From assembly GCA_022592445.1 (NCBI GenBank), contig JABYQR010000651.1:1-13798 (forward strand): a stretch of DNA of 13,798 nucleotides, given 5' to 3'. The notes under the pieces were generated by a model, which saw only the letters and a list, made by a program, of their open reading frames with translations, had not been told where the DNA came from and ran no database searches. This DNA comes from Cytidiella melzeri. Lineage: Eukaryota; Basidiomycota; Agaricomycetes; Polyporales; Irpicaceae. The position numbers and the translations under genes are program-made. Shown piece after piece: positions 1 through 7,429 of this stretch. Every line of letters begins with the position of its first letter. Position 1 is the first letter of the stretch.

Positions 1-2
1 TG

Positions 3-511
3 CTAGCCTTCAATGGCGCATATGGCGGTACCCGTCCTGATGATGGTACCAACGCCGGTTTGTATAATCCTATCGATGGTGAGTGGCTTCAATGTGTTCA
101 TGAATGTCGGGAACTCTCTAACGTATAGCAGGTCTGACCGTCGCACAAGTTCGAGTCATTTTTCGCCTTCCGGAAACTGTCAGCTATCTCAGCAAACATC
201 CGCTTGCGTACGTCGAGTGATTCACGCCGTTCCAACCGTACGACGATATCACCGGCATGTTTTCTGTTGCACCATCACAAAGAAATCGTCGTCGTCGCGC
301 GTCGATCATCCCCATCACCGCTATCGTACGTTCTTGTCATCTTATACCTGTGTGGGGTCGTGCTGCCAACATTCACTGGACCTCGGAGAATGTACTGGAG
401 CGGTGTACTCGTTTCTATGTCAATACTTACCTGCGACACACGGACTTTGTTTTATTTCAATTTCTTGTAGATAGATGGCGAAAAACTCGCAACACTTCAT
501 CAATTCTCTAA
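3..511 (+). pseudogene. 3' end of a Plavaka-like transposase gene (partial, one nonsense codon)
   Basis: This is the last part of a transposase of the Plavaka type (CACTA-like cut-and-paste DNA elements common in basidiomycetes). Exon 1 (3-78) is open in one frame. An intron at 79-128 joins it in phase 1 to exon 2 (129-511), which ends at TAA 509-511. Exon 2 reads through recognisable C-terminal landmarks: TVAQVRVIFRLPE, then YVE, a basic RRRRASIIPIT stretch, RSCHLIPVWGR, and a final FYVNTYLRHTDFVLF block before the stop. From memory of the family, this order and spacing are typical of Plavaka C-termini. The only visible lesion is TGA at 218-220, where the family normally has Trp (VEW-FTP), one base from TGG. 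The 5' part lies outside the window. The family call rests on motif memory, with no search run. Confidence 0.7.
79..128 (+). other. Short spliceosomal intron in the transposase gene
   Basis: GTGAGT donor at 79-84 and TAG acceptor at 126-128, with CTAAC just upstream at 118-122. Removing these 50 nt joins two frames that both read as transposase. An alternative acceptor at CAG 129-131 keeps the same frame and drops one residue (Ala), giving ID-G-LTVAQ. The CTAAC-to-AG distance is short, so the true branch point may lie further upstream. Confidence 0.6.
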
Positions 512-732
512 TAAATCATTCTTTGCATTTTCATGTTATTTACGCAACTATGGGGCCCTACAGGTAGCTACAGAGAACAATGCCAAGCTACGTAGAGCTA
601 CCACGCCAGATCAATGTCAACTGGCGCTCCGTAGTACCGGACTTACTACGTGGTTATTCCCTGTTTCCTGATGTAGTCTCGAACCTAGGGTTCTGTCAGT
701 GAGTCAATATTAACAAACACGTGGCAGTAAAT

Positions 733-769
733 GGTGTTACTTACATGTAAGTAACATGTAAGTAACACC
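733..769. repeat. Perfect 15-bp inverted repeat with an internal 20-bp palindrome
   Basis: Left arm 733-747 (GGTGTTACTTACATG) and right arm 755-769 are exact reverse complements around a 7-nt spacer. Positions 736-755 are also a perfect 20-bp palindrome (GTTACTTACATGTAAGTAAC), so the block can fold in two registers. No gene is adjacent. It may be a fragment of a small inverted-repeat element or a fold-back. Confidence 0.75.
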
Positions 770-960
770 GAGGGCATGGACCAGCAAAAATGTCATGCAT
801 ATAATTGTTGGCAAATGTTATAAATGCTACAGATTTTGAGAGGTCTGATTACATGGAATCAACAACAAGCCCTCAGTGCAAGGGCTGGATGGAGTTTTTC
901 ACCCTGGAAGTAGTGCTTAGCAAATAGCAGTAAATATTCCAACTGGGCTGTATTTATGAT

Positions 961-1049
961 TACCATTGAATACCAATGTCACATGTTGGATATTGAATAA
1001 TAATGTATTTAATAGTATTGGCATTGGTTAGTATTGGTATTCATTGGTA
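961..1049. repeat. 17-bp inverted repeat with 55-nt spacer
   Basis: TACCATTGAATACCAAT (961-977) pairs with ATTGGTATTCATTGGTA (1033-1049) with one mismatch. The spacer is AT-rich and holds further ATTGG copies (1017-1036), so slipped pairings are possible. It could be a MITE-like fold-back; I see no convincing target-site duplication. Confidence 0.5.
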
Positions 1050-1451
1050 TGAACTGGTAATTGATGATATAGTCAATGTTTGGGTGATTCAAGTTCAAGT
1101 TCTTGCTCACCCTGAGTCCCTGATTGTCTTGCATTCACAACTAACACCTTATACATTGTGAGATGCACTCATGAAGACTGCAAGACGGTATGCATGACTA
1201 TTAGTATACACTCTAAGTAGCATCACCTACATGCATCACTAGAGCTAAAATGACAGCTTGAAGCTTACTGGTGTATTGAATTCCTATTTGATGGAGAGTT
1301 GTCTGGAAAATCTACGCTGGAGTGGTGGGAAGATCTCCAATATTGCCGGGGTGCTCATGAACTTGCAGTATGTCTTCTTGAGCAACATTGATTTTTATCA
1401 TACTAATCATAGCAAAGATGGTCAGCATCAAGATCTTTTCAGTTCTTGTGA

Positions 1452-2127
1452 CCAACAAAACAATATACATTTAAATCTGAAGCTACCAAGAAAAAACCAT
1501 TGGGAGTTAATACTGATGCCAGACAATATATTCCTGCTCAGGGTACTGTACAGATCAGTCAACTGAGTAAGCTAGAAGGTGTTTGTATTCATAATAAGTG
1601 TAGACATGAAGTAGCTGAACCTCTGGAAACTTCTACCCGGCCCACTAAATGTCAGAAAAAAATATCAATGACTGTATACCTGTAATCAATGGTCCTACAG
1701 GATTTTCATGGAATGGTCAAGCATATAGCTGTGCATTTGGTAGTCTGTCCACTATATATATTGAGCATCATGAGGTATACACCAGAGGAATGGCATAAAT
1801 TGACATCAACGACAAATGAATAATTGAAAAATATTTTGTGACATGTTTGAAGGTGTAGATACTGACTCAGAGGATATAGATGAAGCTCAAGACCGTATAC
1901 AGCTTGAATTTTATCGGAAAGATCCAAGTATGTGCTCAATCAGTACAACAGGCAATAATGTTAGAGAATTATGTGAATTCCTACTCAAACCTGATGTTAG
2001 CCATATTGTCAAAACTGTATACTGCATATTATGTGAGGAAGATATATCTTCCAGCTTATTTTTCAACTCTCTAATGTGGCAATGTACAAAGTCTGCATGG
2101 AGAGATAAAGCAAATCAAGCAGAAATG
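1452..2127 (+). pseudogene. Possible decayed coding remnant, unrecognised
   Basis: I do not recognise this. One frame is open from 1452 to 1823 except for a single TAA (1683-1685). A neighbouring frame is then open from 1828 to 2175 and begins with an acidic stretch (MFEGVDTDSEDIDEAQD, ATG 1843). Together they give about 240 codons with one stop and one frameshift in DNA of this AT content, where roughly one stop per 16 codons is expected by chance. Visible residues include EGVCIHNKCRHEVAEP and VYCILCEEDISS, which are cysteine-bearing but match no motif I know. The second frame runs into the LTR-like block at 2128, so that block may have landed in it. It may still be a chance opening. Confidence 0.25.
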
Positions 2128-2509
2128 TGTAATGCCCCAACTAATGGTTTTCAGCTCCGGCTCACGGACTCATAGTTACCGGATTTCCTTTTGTATTCCG
2201 TATATGGTTGCTTTATTGTTCTTTCATCACGCGGACACATCTGTATCACAGATATTCCTTTTTGGGTCGCCTGAGGGCTCTGTCTTATATACCTTCGCCC
2301 CCGCTCCTGACACTCCATCGTGCTCTTTCTCTTTTGCACCTGGAGTGAGTATTCTTCGTTGTCCCTCACATATGCAATATGCTCACAACCTGTACCTGTA
2401 GTTAACTCGCTCTGCTTGTGTGTCTTAGGTACAGTCATTATGCTAATCGTGCTCTTTCTCTTTCGCACCTGGATTAACTTGCTCTGCTCGTGTGTCTTAG
2501 GTTCTTACA
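2128..2509 (+). mobile_element. LTR-like block with internal duplication
   Basis: The block starts TGTAATGCC and ends GTTCTTACA, giving TGTAA/TTACA inverted ends as in LTRs. A TATA-like TTATATACC at 2285-2293 precedes a C-rich initiator-like run. Inside, a segment occurs twice: copy a is 2317-2344 plus 2402-2430, and copy b is 2446-2502. The two differ by only a few substitutions and one 57-nt insertion. The 5-bp flanks (2123-2127 and 2510-2514) do not match, so either the boundaries are wrong or this is a rearranged solo LTR. No internal retroelement genes follow it. Confidence 0.4.
2345..2401 (+). other. 57-nt intron-like insertion in repeat copy a
   Basis: Compared with the intronless second copy, the insertion starts exactly at GTGAGT and ends exactly at CTGTAG, with a consensus branch site CTCAC at 2382-2386, 15 nt before the end. 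Flanks are CACCTGGA and TTAACT in copy a, and CACCTGGA directly joined to TTAACT in copy b (2466-2479). A longer intron ending at TTAG 2425-2428 is also possible, because TTAAC plus a pyrimidine-rich tract precede that site. Confidence 0.5.
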
Positions 2510-3414
2510 ACGGCAAGTGGGATTACGACTGCGCATCACATCCCTGCCTCTAGACATGTTGAATACATTCGACCGGCTTTACCCACTACTTCTGCATGGA
2601 TGACAGCTCTATTGAGAACAAAGTCTAAGAAAATGCAGTGACTGTCACAGCATAATGGAGAACATATAAAAATTTGATCATGCACTGCCGTTCATTGCAA
2701 TGTGTATAGCGCTATTGGAGTGAGGATTGGGCACGTGCAAGACAAGGTAAACCACTTAATAGAAGAGAAGACAAGTTCTAGATACATGATGTAGGTACTT
2801 CTGGATTGAATTCCCGATCAACTGTATAGTCCGGGAAATTCTGCGTAGTGTGAGTTGCACCGGCGAGGCACTTACCCAACAATAAGAGCAAGAGCTGGTT
2901 TTCAGATTTCAACATGTCATGAACGTTAGCGGATATGATTACAAACTGCGTGGCATCATTTACTATGGAAAAAATCACCATACATCCTGTATAGTAAGTG
3001 ATAACAGAGATCTGTGGTTTCACAAGGGTATAAGTACAGGTAGACATACTGAATATGACGGAATCATGAGTGATGTAAACTGAAACATTTTGGCAACAGA
3101 AAAACACAGTTTGACTATTACTGTAGCAATTTATACATGTTGTGATGCTTAAGATACCTGTGTAAGATTTCAAATTCATTGATATTGATGATATTGTGAG
3201 AAATGCATAAAGTCTTCAGGAATCGTACTTGCCGCTTGCCGGCCCTGCTAACGCTAGTTACTCTCATGTTATGGACATACTAAAAGACTTAGAATTGACC
3301 AGTGGCCAACATCAGGCCTGTACTGTGGTTATTGCACTTGCATTTAGCTCTTATTGGCTTGTGAAACACTCACTGAGTTGTATACTGTGGCTATACCCTG
3401 TATACATACCCTGT
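2510..3414. other. No recognisable gene
   Basis: Plus-strand frames here are broken by stops at about the chance rate. A 133-codon minus-strand frame (2778-3179) has low-complexity, hydrophobic-biased content and no motif. I see no repeat shared with the rest of the window. The similarity between the two LTR-B copies begins only at about 3415. Confidence 0.5.
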
Positions 3415-4157
3415 TGTGGATGGCCCGACTAGCCCTTATTTCTTGCAATTTACCTCTTGTTTTTATTGTTAAAACTCCAGTTTTTAACTTGGTTGCAACG
3501 TTCTCTGCACACGTCTATCAAGCGCCCGTATCACGTGGCTTAGATGCTCTACATGGTCACGTTACTAGCTGCTACGTCACACAGGCACGTGACTCAGCTT
3601 ATGTAAGGCCACATGGCTACAACCACATGGCTCTGCCCATAGCTAGGGTTTGACCTCATAGATACCATTCACATGGACTCTTATTGTTCTTGCCCTATTG
3701 TTCTCTTTATGGAAGGATGTGCTCACAGGTGTGGGAATGGAATACAATAGTTGGTCTCCCTTTAGATAGATTCTCTCACAAGTAGAGTTCTTGGCAAAGT
3801 CTAGACAATAGCTATTGTTCTCCTTTAGGTAGTTCTTTTGTTCTTCGTTCACACGGCTTCTTGCAAAGCCTGCCCTTAACATGGTCTGTGTGCAGGTCCC
3901 TGAAGTCTATATAATATGCTGCATGTACACTCCTAGCCCCTCATATCGACCTCTTGGGCTTTACTGGGCTAGGTAAGCCACCTCCTCCTGTACTACATAG
4001 CTAGTAGTACCCAATGCTAACTTAGTCTTTACTGGGCTAGATACCTGAACAAGGTTTATAGTTGGTGAGAGCATTGTGCTACATGCCTGCTACCACCTTG
4101 TTGTTGTCTTCCATTTTGTGTCCCTACTTGCTGCATCGAGCTCTGTCTCCGTGACAT
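3415..4157 (+). mobile_element. LTR-B copy 1 (solo or truncated LTR)
   Basis: About 740 bp that align almost end to end, by eye, with 7430-8188 in the same orientation. Shared landmarks are GGATGGCC-GACTAGCCC at the left, AAGCGCCCGTATCACGTGGCTTAG, ATAGCTAGGGTTTGAC, CTATTGTTCTCTTTATGG, a TATA box (TCTATATAA, 3907-3915), ACTCCTAGCCCC, a leader intron and a degenerating 3' edge near GTGACAT. TATA plus a spliceable leader marks it as a promoter-bearing LTR, transcribed rightwards. The DNA to its right does not match the DNA to the right of copy 2, so no internal region of this family is visible here. The exact ends (TGT at 3415; 3' edge about 4157) are inferred from where the alignment fades. Confidence 0.6.
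3973..4040 (+). other. Leader intron in LTR-B copy 1
   Basis: GTAAGC donor at 3973, branch-like GCTAAC at 4016-4021 and CTAG end at 4040 (68 nt). The last 16 nt of the intron (4025-4040, GTCTTTACTGGGCTAG) nearly repeat the 15 nt just before the donor (3958-3972). Both features recur in LTR-B copy 2. It lies about 60 nt downstream of the TATA box, so it would sit in the 5' leader of the transcript. Confidence 0.5.
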
Positions 4158-4495
4158 ACCCAACATTGTCAATGTTGGTCACAGTGCTCAGTCTAGGCTG
4201 TGCAAGATTGGCCAAAGCTTGGAAACAAGGATAGACTTGCGGGAGTTTGGCCAACAAGTGGCAAGTTACAATTTCTGGACATCTGTTTTTTTGTATGAAG
4301 CTTATACTAAGTAATATATGAGAGATATTGGAAAATCTTATCAATAGTTATTTGACTATACAGTAGTTTTAATCTTTTATTAATAATCAGTTCTTGGCCC
4401 TATTGCTAGTGTACTACCTCTGATGTCCAACTACCAAGTTCAATGCTATCATGTTCTTATGGCAGGGCACAGATATGCATGCCTTGCTACAAGAT
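4158..4495. other. No gene seen; perfect hairpin at left edge
   Basis: The stretch begins with a perfect 9-bp inverted repeat around a single T (CCAACATTG 4160-4168 with CAATGTTGG 4170-4178), directly at the fading 3' edge of LTR-B copy 1. The rest is AT-rich with no coding signal on either strand. Confidence 0.4.
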
Positions 4496-4960
4496 TGTCG
4501 CGACACCTGCCCATGTCAAAGATGTGACCTTGTTGGACTATTTTTCCCTTTCTTTTCCTTCTTCTTTTTCAGATCTTATCTTATCTATGGTACATGGCTC
4601 TTGCATGTGATCAATTACATGTGACAAACTGGTCACATGACCATGGAAGGTGCTGGAACATTGTGGAACATTGTGGAACATTGCACCATAGCACACCATA
4701 TGTTCCCACAGCAGTGATAGGAGTACAGACCCAGTACCAGGGGTCCTTGTCTGAGATGTATATAAACCCACCCTGTAGCTCCCTAAAGACCTCAGATTCT
4801 ACCTCCTGGTCTTTAGGTGATGTTCATGTTGTACTAGTCTCATCACTGTACTAATATAACCCGGTCTTTAACTCACTGATAGCTACTCCCTTGTTGTTGT
4901 CTCTCTACCTCTCATCATCATCATTTCCCTTATTGTCATTGTCCACGCGAGCCTGCTCAT
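4496..4960 (+). mobile_element. LTR-like promoter block upstream of ORF0 copy 1
   Basis: A probable LTR of the element whose ORF0 follows at 5097. It may start at TGTCGCGACA (4496-4505, a perfect 10-bp palindrome). It holds a pyrimidine tract (4541-4571), three tandem copies of TGGAACATTG (4654-4683), and a core promoter AGTACCAGGGGTCCT (4733-4747) followed by TGTATATAAAC (4757-4767). The TGGAACATTG motif and the AGTACC-GGGGTCCT/TGTATATA pair recur at nearly the same spacing in the complete LTR at 11445-12169, which supports an LTR identity. The right end is not resolved: no clear CA plus primer-binding site was found before 5097. Confidence 0.45.
4757..4767 (+). promoter_or_regulatory. TATA box of the LTR-like block
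   Basis: TGTATATAAAC, 24 nt downstream of the start of AGTACCAGGGGTCCT. The same pair is 23 nt apart in the LTR at 11445-12169. Transcription would run rightwards towards ORF0 copy 1. Confidence 0.5.
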
Positions 4961-5096
4961 TGTTCCTCCATCCCTGTCGTCACTTCCTCACTCTGCATAG
5001 AGTTTATTTGTGTTCATGATGTTAGGTAGAATCTCTGTACGCTTGCCTGGATGTCGCGCAACCGCACACACCTCTTTTCCCCATAAGTTTTAGTAA

Positions 5097-5795
5097 AGTT
5101 TAGTCCCCCCGGTTTACCAGTACGTTGTATTGGCCCGGACCTTTGATCTTACATCTCACTTCGTGGTTGTAGTGCCCAAGGACATACACATTTGTTGCCG
5201 CATACCTAAGTCTTTCTTTGAAGCTTGCCAATAACTACACAAGCAAGGTTGTCCTTGTCTCTATACAGAGAAGAACATTGAAGCCATTGTCTCCTACCTC
5301 TCACGTTGTCCTCACTACCATCCTCTCGGCACCAGACTCCCATCCTTCAACCACAAAAAGTTTGCTTGTAACAACGAGTCCATCAAGGAACGTAGACGTA
5401 CAAAACACGCACAAACACTATCCAACCACATTGAGAAACCATCACTCAAGGATTGCATCTCTCGGGCACCTGCACCCTCTCAACCGGACACACAGAAGCC
5501 TGTGACACTCAACTTTCATAAGTTCTCCATCAAAGATCAAGTCAAAATCCTCAAGCTGAAGATCAAGGCCACTAACAGACGCCTCCAGATCTTGATTGAA
5601 CTCACTCATGACCAGGACAACCCACAGACTAAGGTGGTCTTATTGCTCAACGACAAACTTCTACACCTTGTGGATCACCCAGATGAAGTACTCTCCACAC
5701 ACATGCCTGCTCAGCTCAAAGCATTGAACTGGGGTCTGCAGTTGATTGGACAGGTTGACTTCAAACAATTTTGTAAAAGGGTTGCATCACCATAG
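5097..5795 (+). pseudogene. ORF0 copy 1: pre-gag ORF, broken
   Basis: One frame is open from 5097 to the TAA at 5793-5795 except for TAA 5232-5234. It has no clear ATG start. It aligns by eye with ORF0 copy 2 (8302-9276) without gaps over long stretches: VPKD (5172), SFFEACQ against SFLDALA, SYLSR against KYVSK, a P/S-rich linker followed by KPV-x3-F-x-K-x-S-x2-D, then RLQ-x-L-x-EL, DEV, and NWGLQLIGQVDFKQ against DWGCKAIGKISFKQ near the C-terminus. The N-terminal half is basic and mixed, the C-terminal half predicted helical and charged. I know no named domain for it. It ends at the edge of a tandem repeat (5781-6336) and no gag follows, so the element is truncated. Function unknown; it may be an accessory structural or nucleic-acid-binding protein. 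Confidence 0.55.
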
Positions 5796-6336
5796 AGCAC
5801 TGCCTTTGATTCTTTCATACAGTTTCACAACCACCAGTTGCTCTATAAGCAGGAGTTACAATCAGAACACAGCCTGTGGCAGCTCTGATGGGGGTGAGGC
5901 AATGCAGACATCAGCTGGATGCGGTTTCATCAGCAGCCAGCACTGCATTCAATTGGTCCACAAAGTTTCACAATCAATACTTTTTAAGCAGGAATTACAA
6001 CTGGAGCAGTTCCAATAGGGTTTATGCAGCTCAGACATCAACTGGACATGGTTGCATTGGCAGCAAGCACTGCAGTGGATTGTTCCACAAAGTTTCACAA
6101 CCATTAGTTGCTCTCTAAGGAGGAGTTACAATCAAAACACAGCCTGTGGCTGTTCTATTGGGGCTGATGCAGTTCAGACATTGACAGGACATAGTTGCAT
6201 CACTATAGAGCACTGCCTTTGATTGTTTCACATAGTTTCACAACCACTAGTGGCTCTATAAGCAGGAGTTACAATCACAACCCAGCCTGTGGCAGCTCCA
6301 ATGGGGGTGAGGCAGTGCAGACATCAACAGGACACA
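5781..6336. repeat. Four-unit tandem repeat, about 143-bp period
   Basis: Units at 5781-5923, 5924-6050, 6051-6193 and 6194-6336 (143, 127, 143 and 143 bp). Each starts GTTGCAT/GTTTCAT and contains GCACTGC, AGTTTCACAA, AGGA(A/G)TTACAA, (in three units) CACAGCCTGTGG or CCCAGCCTGTGG, and ends near AGACAT-x-GACAGGACA-like sequence. Units 1 and 4 look most alike, which fits amplification from an older block. The array begins inside the last five codons of ORF0 copy 1, and open frames inside it are by-products of the repeat. Confidence 0.8.
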
Positions 6337-6572
6337 TGTAACATGTTCTGGGAGTGAGACACCCTCAAGCCCTTCATTCTTGAAGCAAGTAATTTTATGG
6401 CATCAGCATTGAACACTGCACAAGATTGATGACAAGATAGATGAATCAGGCCGTGATTATTGCTCTTCCTGTACTTACTGATAACAAAATTGCTTATCAT
6501 ATAACAAAATTTGTATAACACTCTGTTGAATACATTTCCTGCTGGCTGCTGTCTGTCCTCACCAGGCTCTGA

Positions 6573-7118
6573 CCCCATTCTACCATGGCTATCTACTTTT
6601 ACCTAGTACAATTCAATATGAACTTACACAAGGTAGCGTACATAAAAATATGTGGACACATCTGGACATATGTGTTCTTTTGTGCTACAAACAGGTTTGC
6701 TTACAGAAACCATAGTCAGTAAGCTATAGGAGATATACTGCTTGAGGTAGCCTGGCACCCACGTACTTGGCCAATCCTTATAGGTTATACAGTGAATCAC
6801 TTATATTGTTGTGTTGGGAAATCAGCCAAAATTAGCACTGTGCTGATGGGGTGTTCAGAGGGCACTCCGATTAATAGTATGATTAGGAAAATTGATGGCA
6901 AGAAGAATCACCACTTAATCAGACTTTGAATTGCTGATAATAAACCTACTCTGAATGACATGGATAGTCCAACAGAAACCAGATTTTTCCAATATTGTCA
7001 CAAGTCTACAGCATATCCTCCCTTATTCATCAATAGTCCAGACCCAAACCCTAGACTCAATCTGGAGCGGTTCCAGATCAACCTAGGCTATTGTTCTATT
7101 GTTCCACGACATTGTTAG
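6573..7118 (+). pseudogene. Unusually open unrecognised frame
   Basis: One plus-strand frame runs 182 codons with only two internal stops (TAA 6720-6722, TGA 6927-6929) before TAG 7116-7118; about eleven stops would be expected by chance at this base composition. There is an ATG in good context (ACCATGG, 6585). Visible stretches include LLEVAWHPRTWPIL and, later, a proline-rich PPLFINSPDPNPRLNLERF. I recognise no family. The right end overlaps the start of the CTATTGTT-rich LTR fragment, so the frame may have been cut by it. This may be a decayed gene or a chance opening. Confidence 0.25.
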
Positions 7119-7429
7119 GGATTCCCCAGGGATTCCCCCAGTTCTTATTGTTGTATTGTCTTGCGTCTATTGTCATTTGTCTATTGTTAGGGATTCCCCA
7201 GGGATTCCCCCAGTTTCTATTGTTCTATTGTTCCTATTCTATTGTTCTATTGTTCTAGCTCTATTGTTCTACGTACCCTGGTCCTTGACAGTTACCCTGG
7301 TCCCTTATTGTTCTATTGTTACTCCAGCCCCACAGTTACTCCAGTCCCTAGTGTGGGAACTTGCGCACAAACCACCCAGCCACAGTATATATAGTAGCCC
7401 TTACCCTCCCTAGCTCTGCATCTTGACCT
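7081..7429 (+). mobile_element. LTR fragment (LTR-C) rich in CTATTGTT, cut by LTR-B
   Basis: A promoter-like fragment: many CTATTGTT/ATTGTTCT copies (7087-7323), a 33-nt segment repeated 72 nt apart (7111-7143 and 7183-7215, ATTGTTAGGGATTCC...), paired ACCCTGGTCC and AGTTACTCCAG copies, and a TATA box (TATATATAG, about 7387-7395). After the TATA it reads CCCTAGCTCTGCATCTTGACC, much like the same place in LTR-B (CTCCTAGCCCCCATCTCGACC, 7961-7981). It then stops abruptly where LTR-B copy 2 begins. It is therefore probably the U3/R part of a related LTR, truncated by LTR-B. Confidence 0.45.

Larger units (their letters stand above)
512..1451. other. AT-rich non-coding DNA, no gene seen
   Basis: No reading frame here looks like protein. 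The start is presumably the 3' flank of the transposase. The stretch holds a perfect palindrome-based hairpin (733-769), a small perfect stem (AGCCCT 869-874 with AGGGCT downstream) and a longer inverted repeat (961-1049). I could not locate the terminal repeat that should close the upstream transposon. Confidence 0.5.

Noticed and set aside
13..474. 153-codon plus-strand frame at the left end
   Set aside because: It overlaps the transposase exons in another frame; its content is Ser/Cys-rich shadow sequence without motifs.
2778..3179. 133-codon minus-strand frame
   Set aside because: No motif, low-complexity hydrophobic runs, no start context, and AT-rich surroundings; likely a chance opening.
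3229..3653. Overlapping plus-strand frames across the LTR-B left edge
   Set aside because: They cross the border of a repeat and are not kept in LTR-B copy 2, where the matching frame is broken.
4090..4344. 84-codon minus-strand frame
   Set aside because: It lies across the 3' edge of LTR-B copy 1 and a hairpin; no protein features.
5746..6118. Plus-strand frames in the tandem array
   Set aside because: Product of the 143-bp repeat; the frames shift between units.
5781..6336. CRISPR-like array
   Set aside because: Units are contiguous and diverged, with no short constant repeat alternating with unique spacers; the context is eukaryotic.
6324..6578. 84-codon minus-strand frame next to the tandem array
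   Set aside because: No recognisable motif and no support from neighbours.
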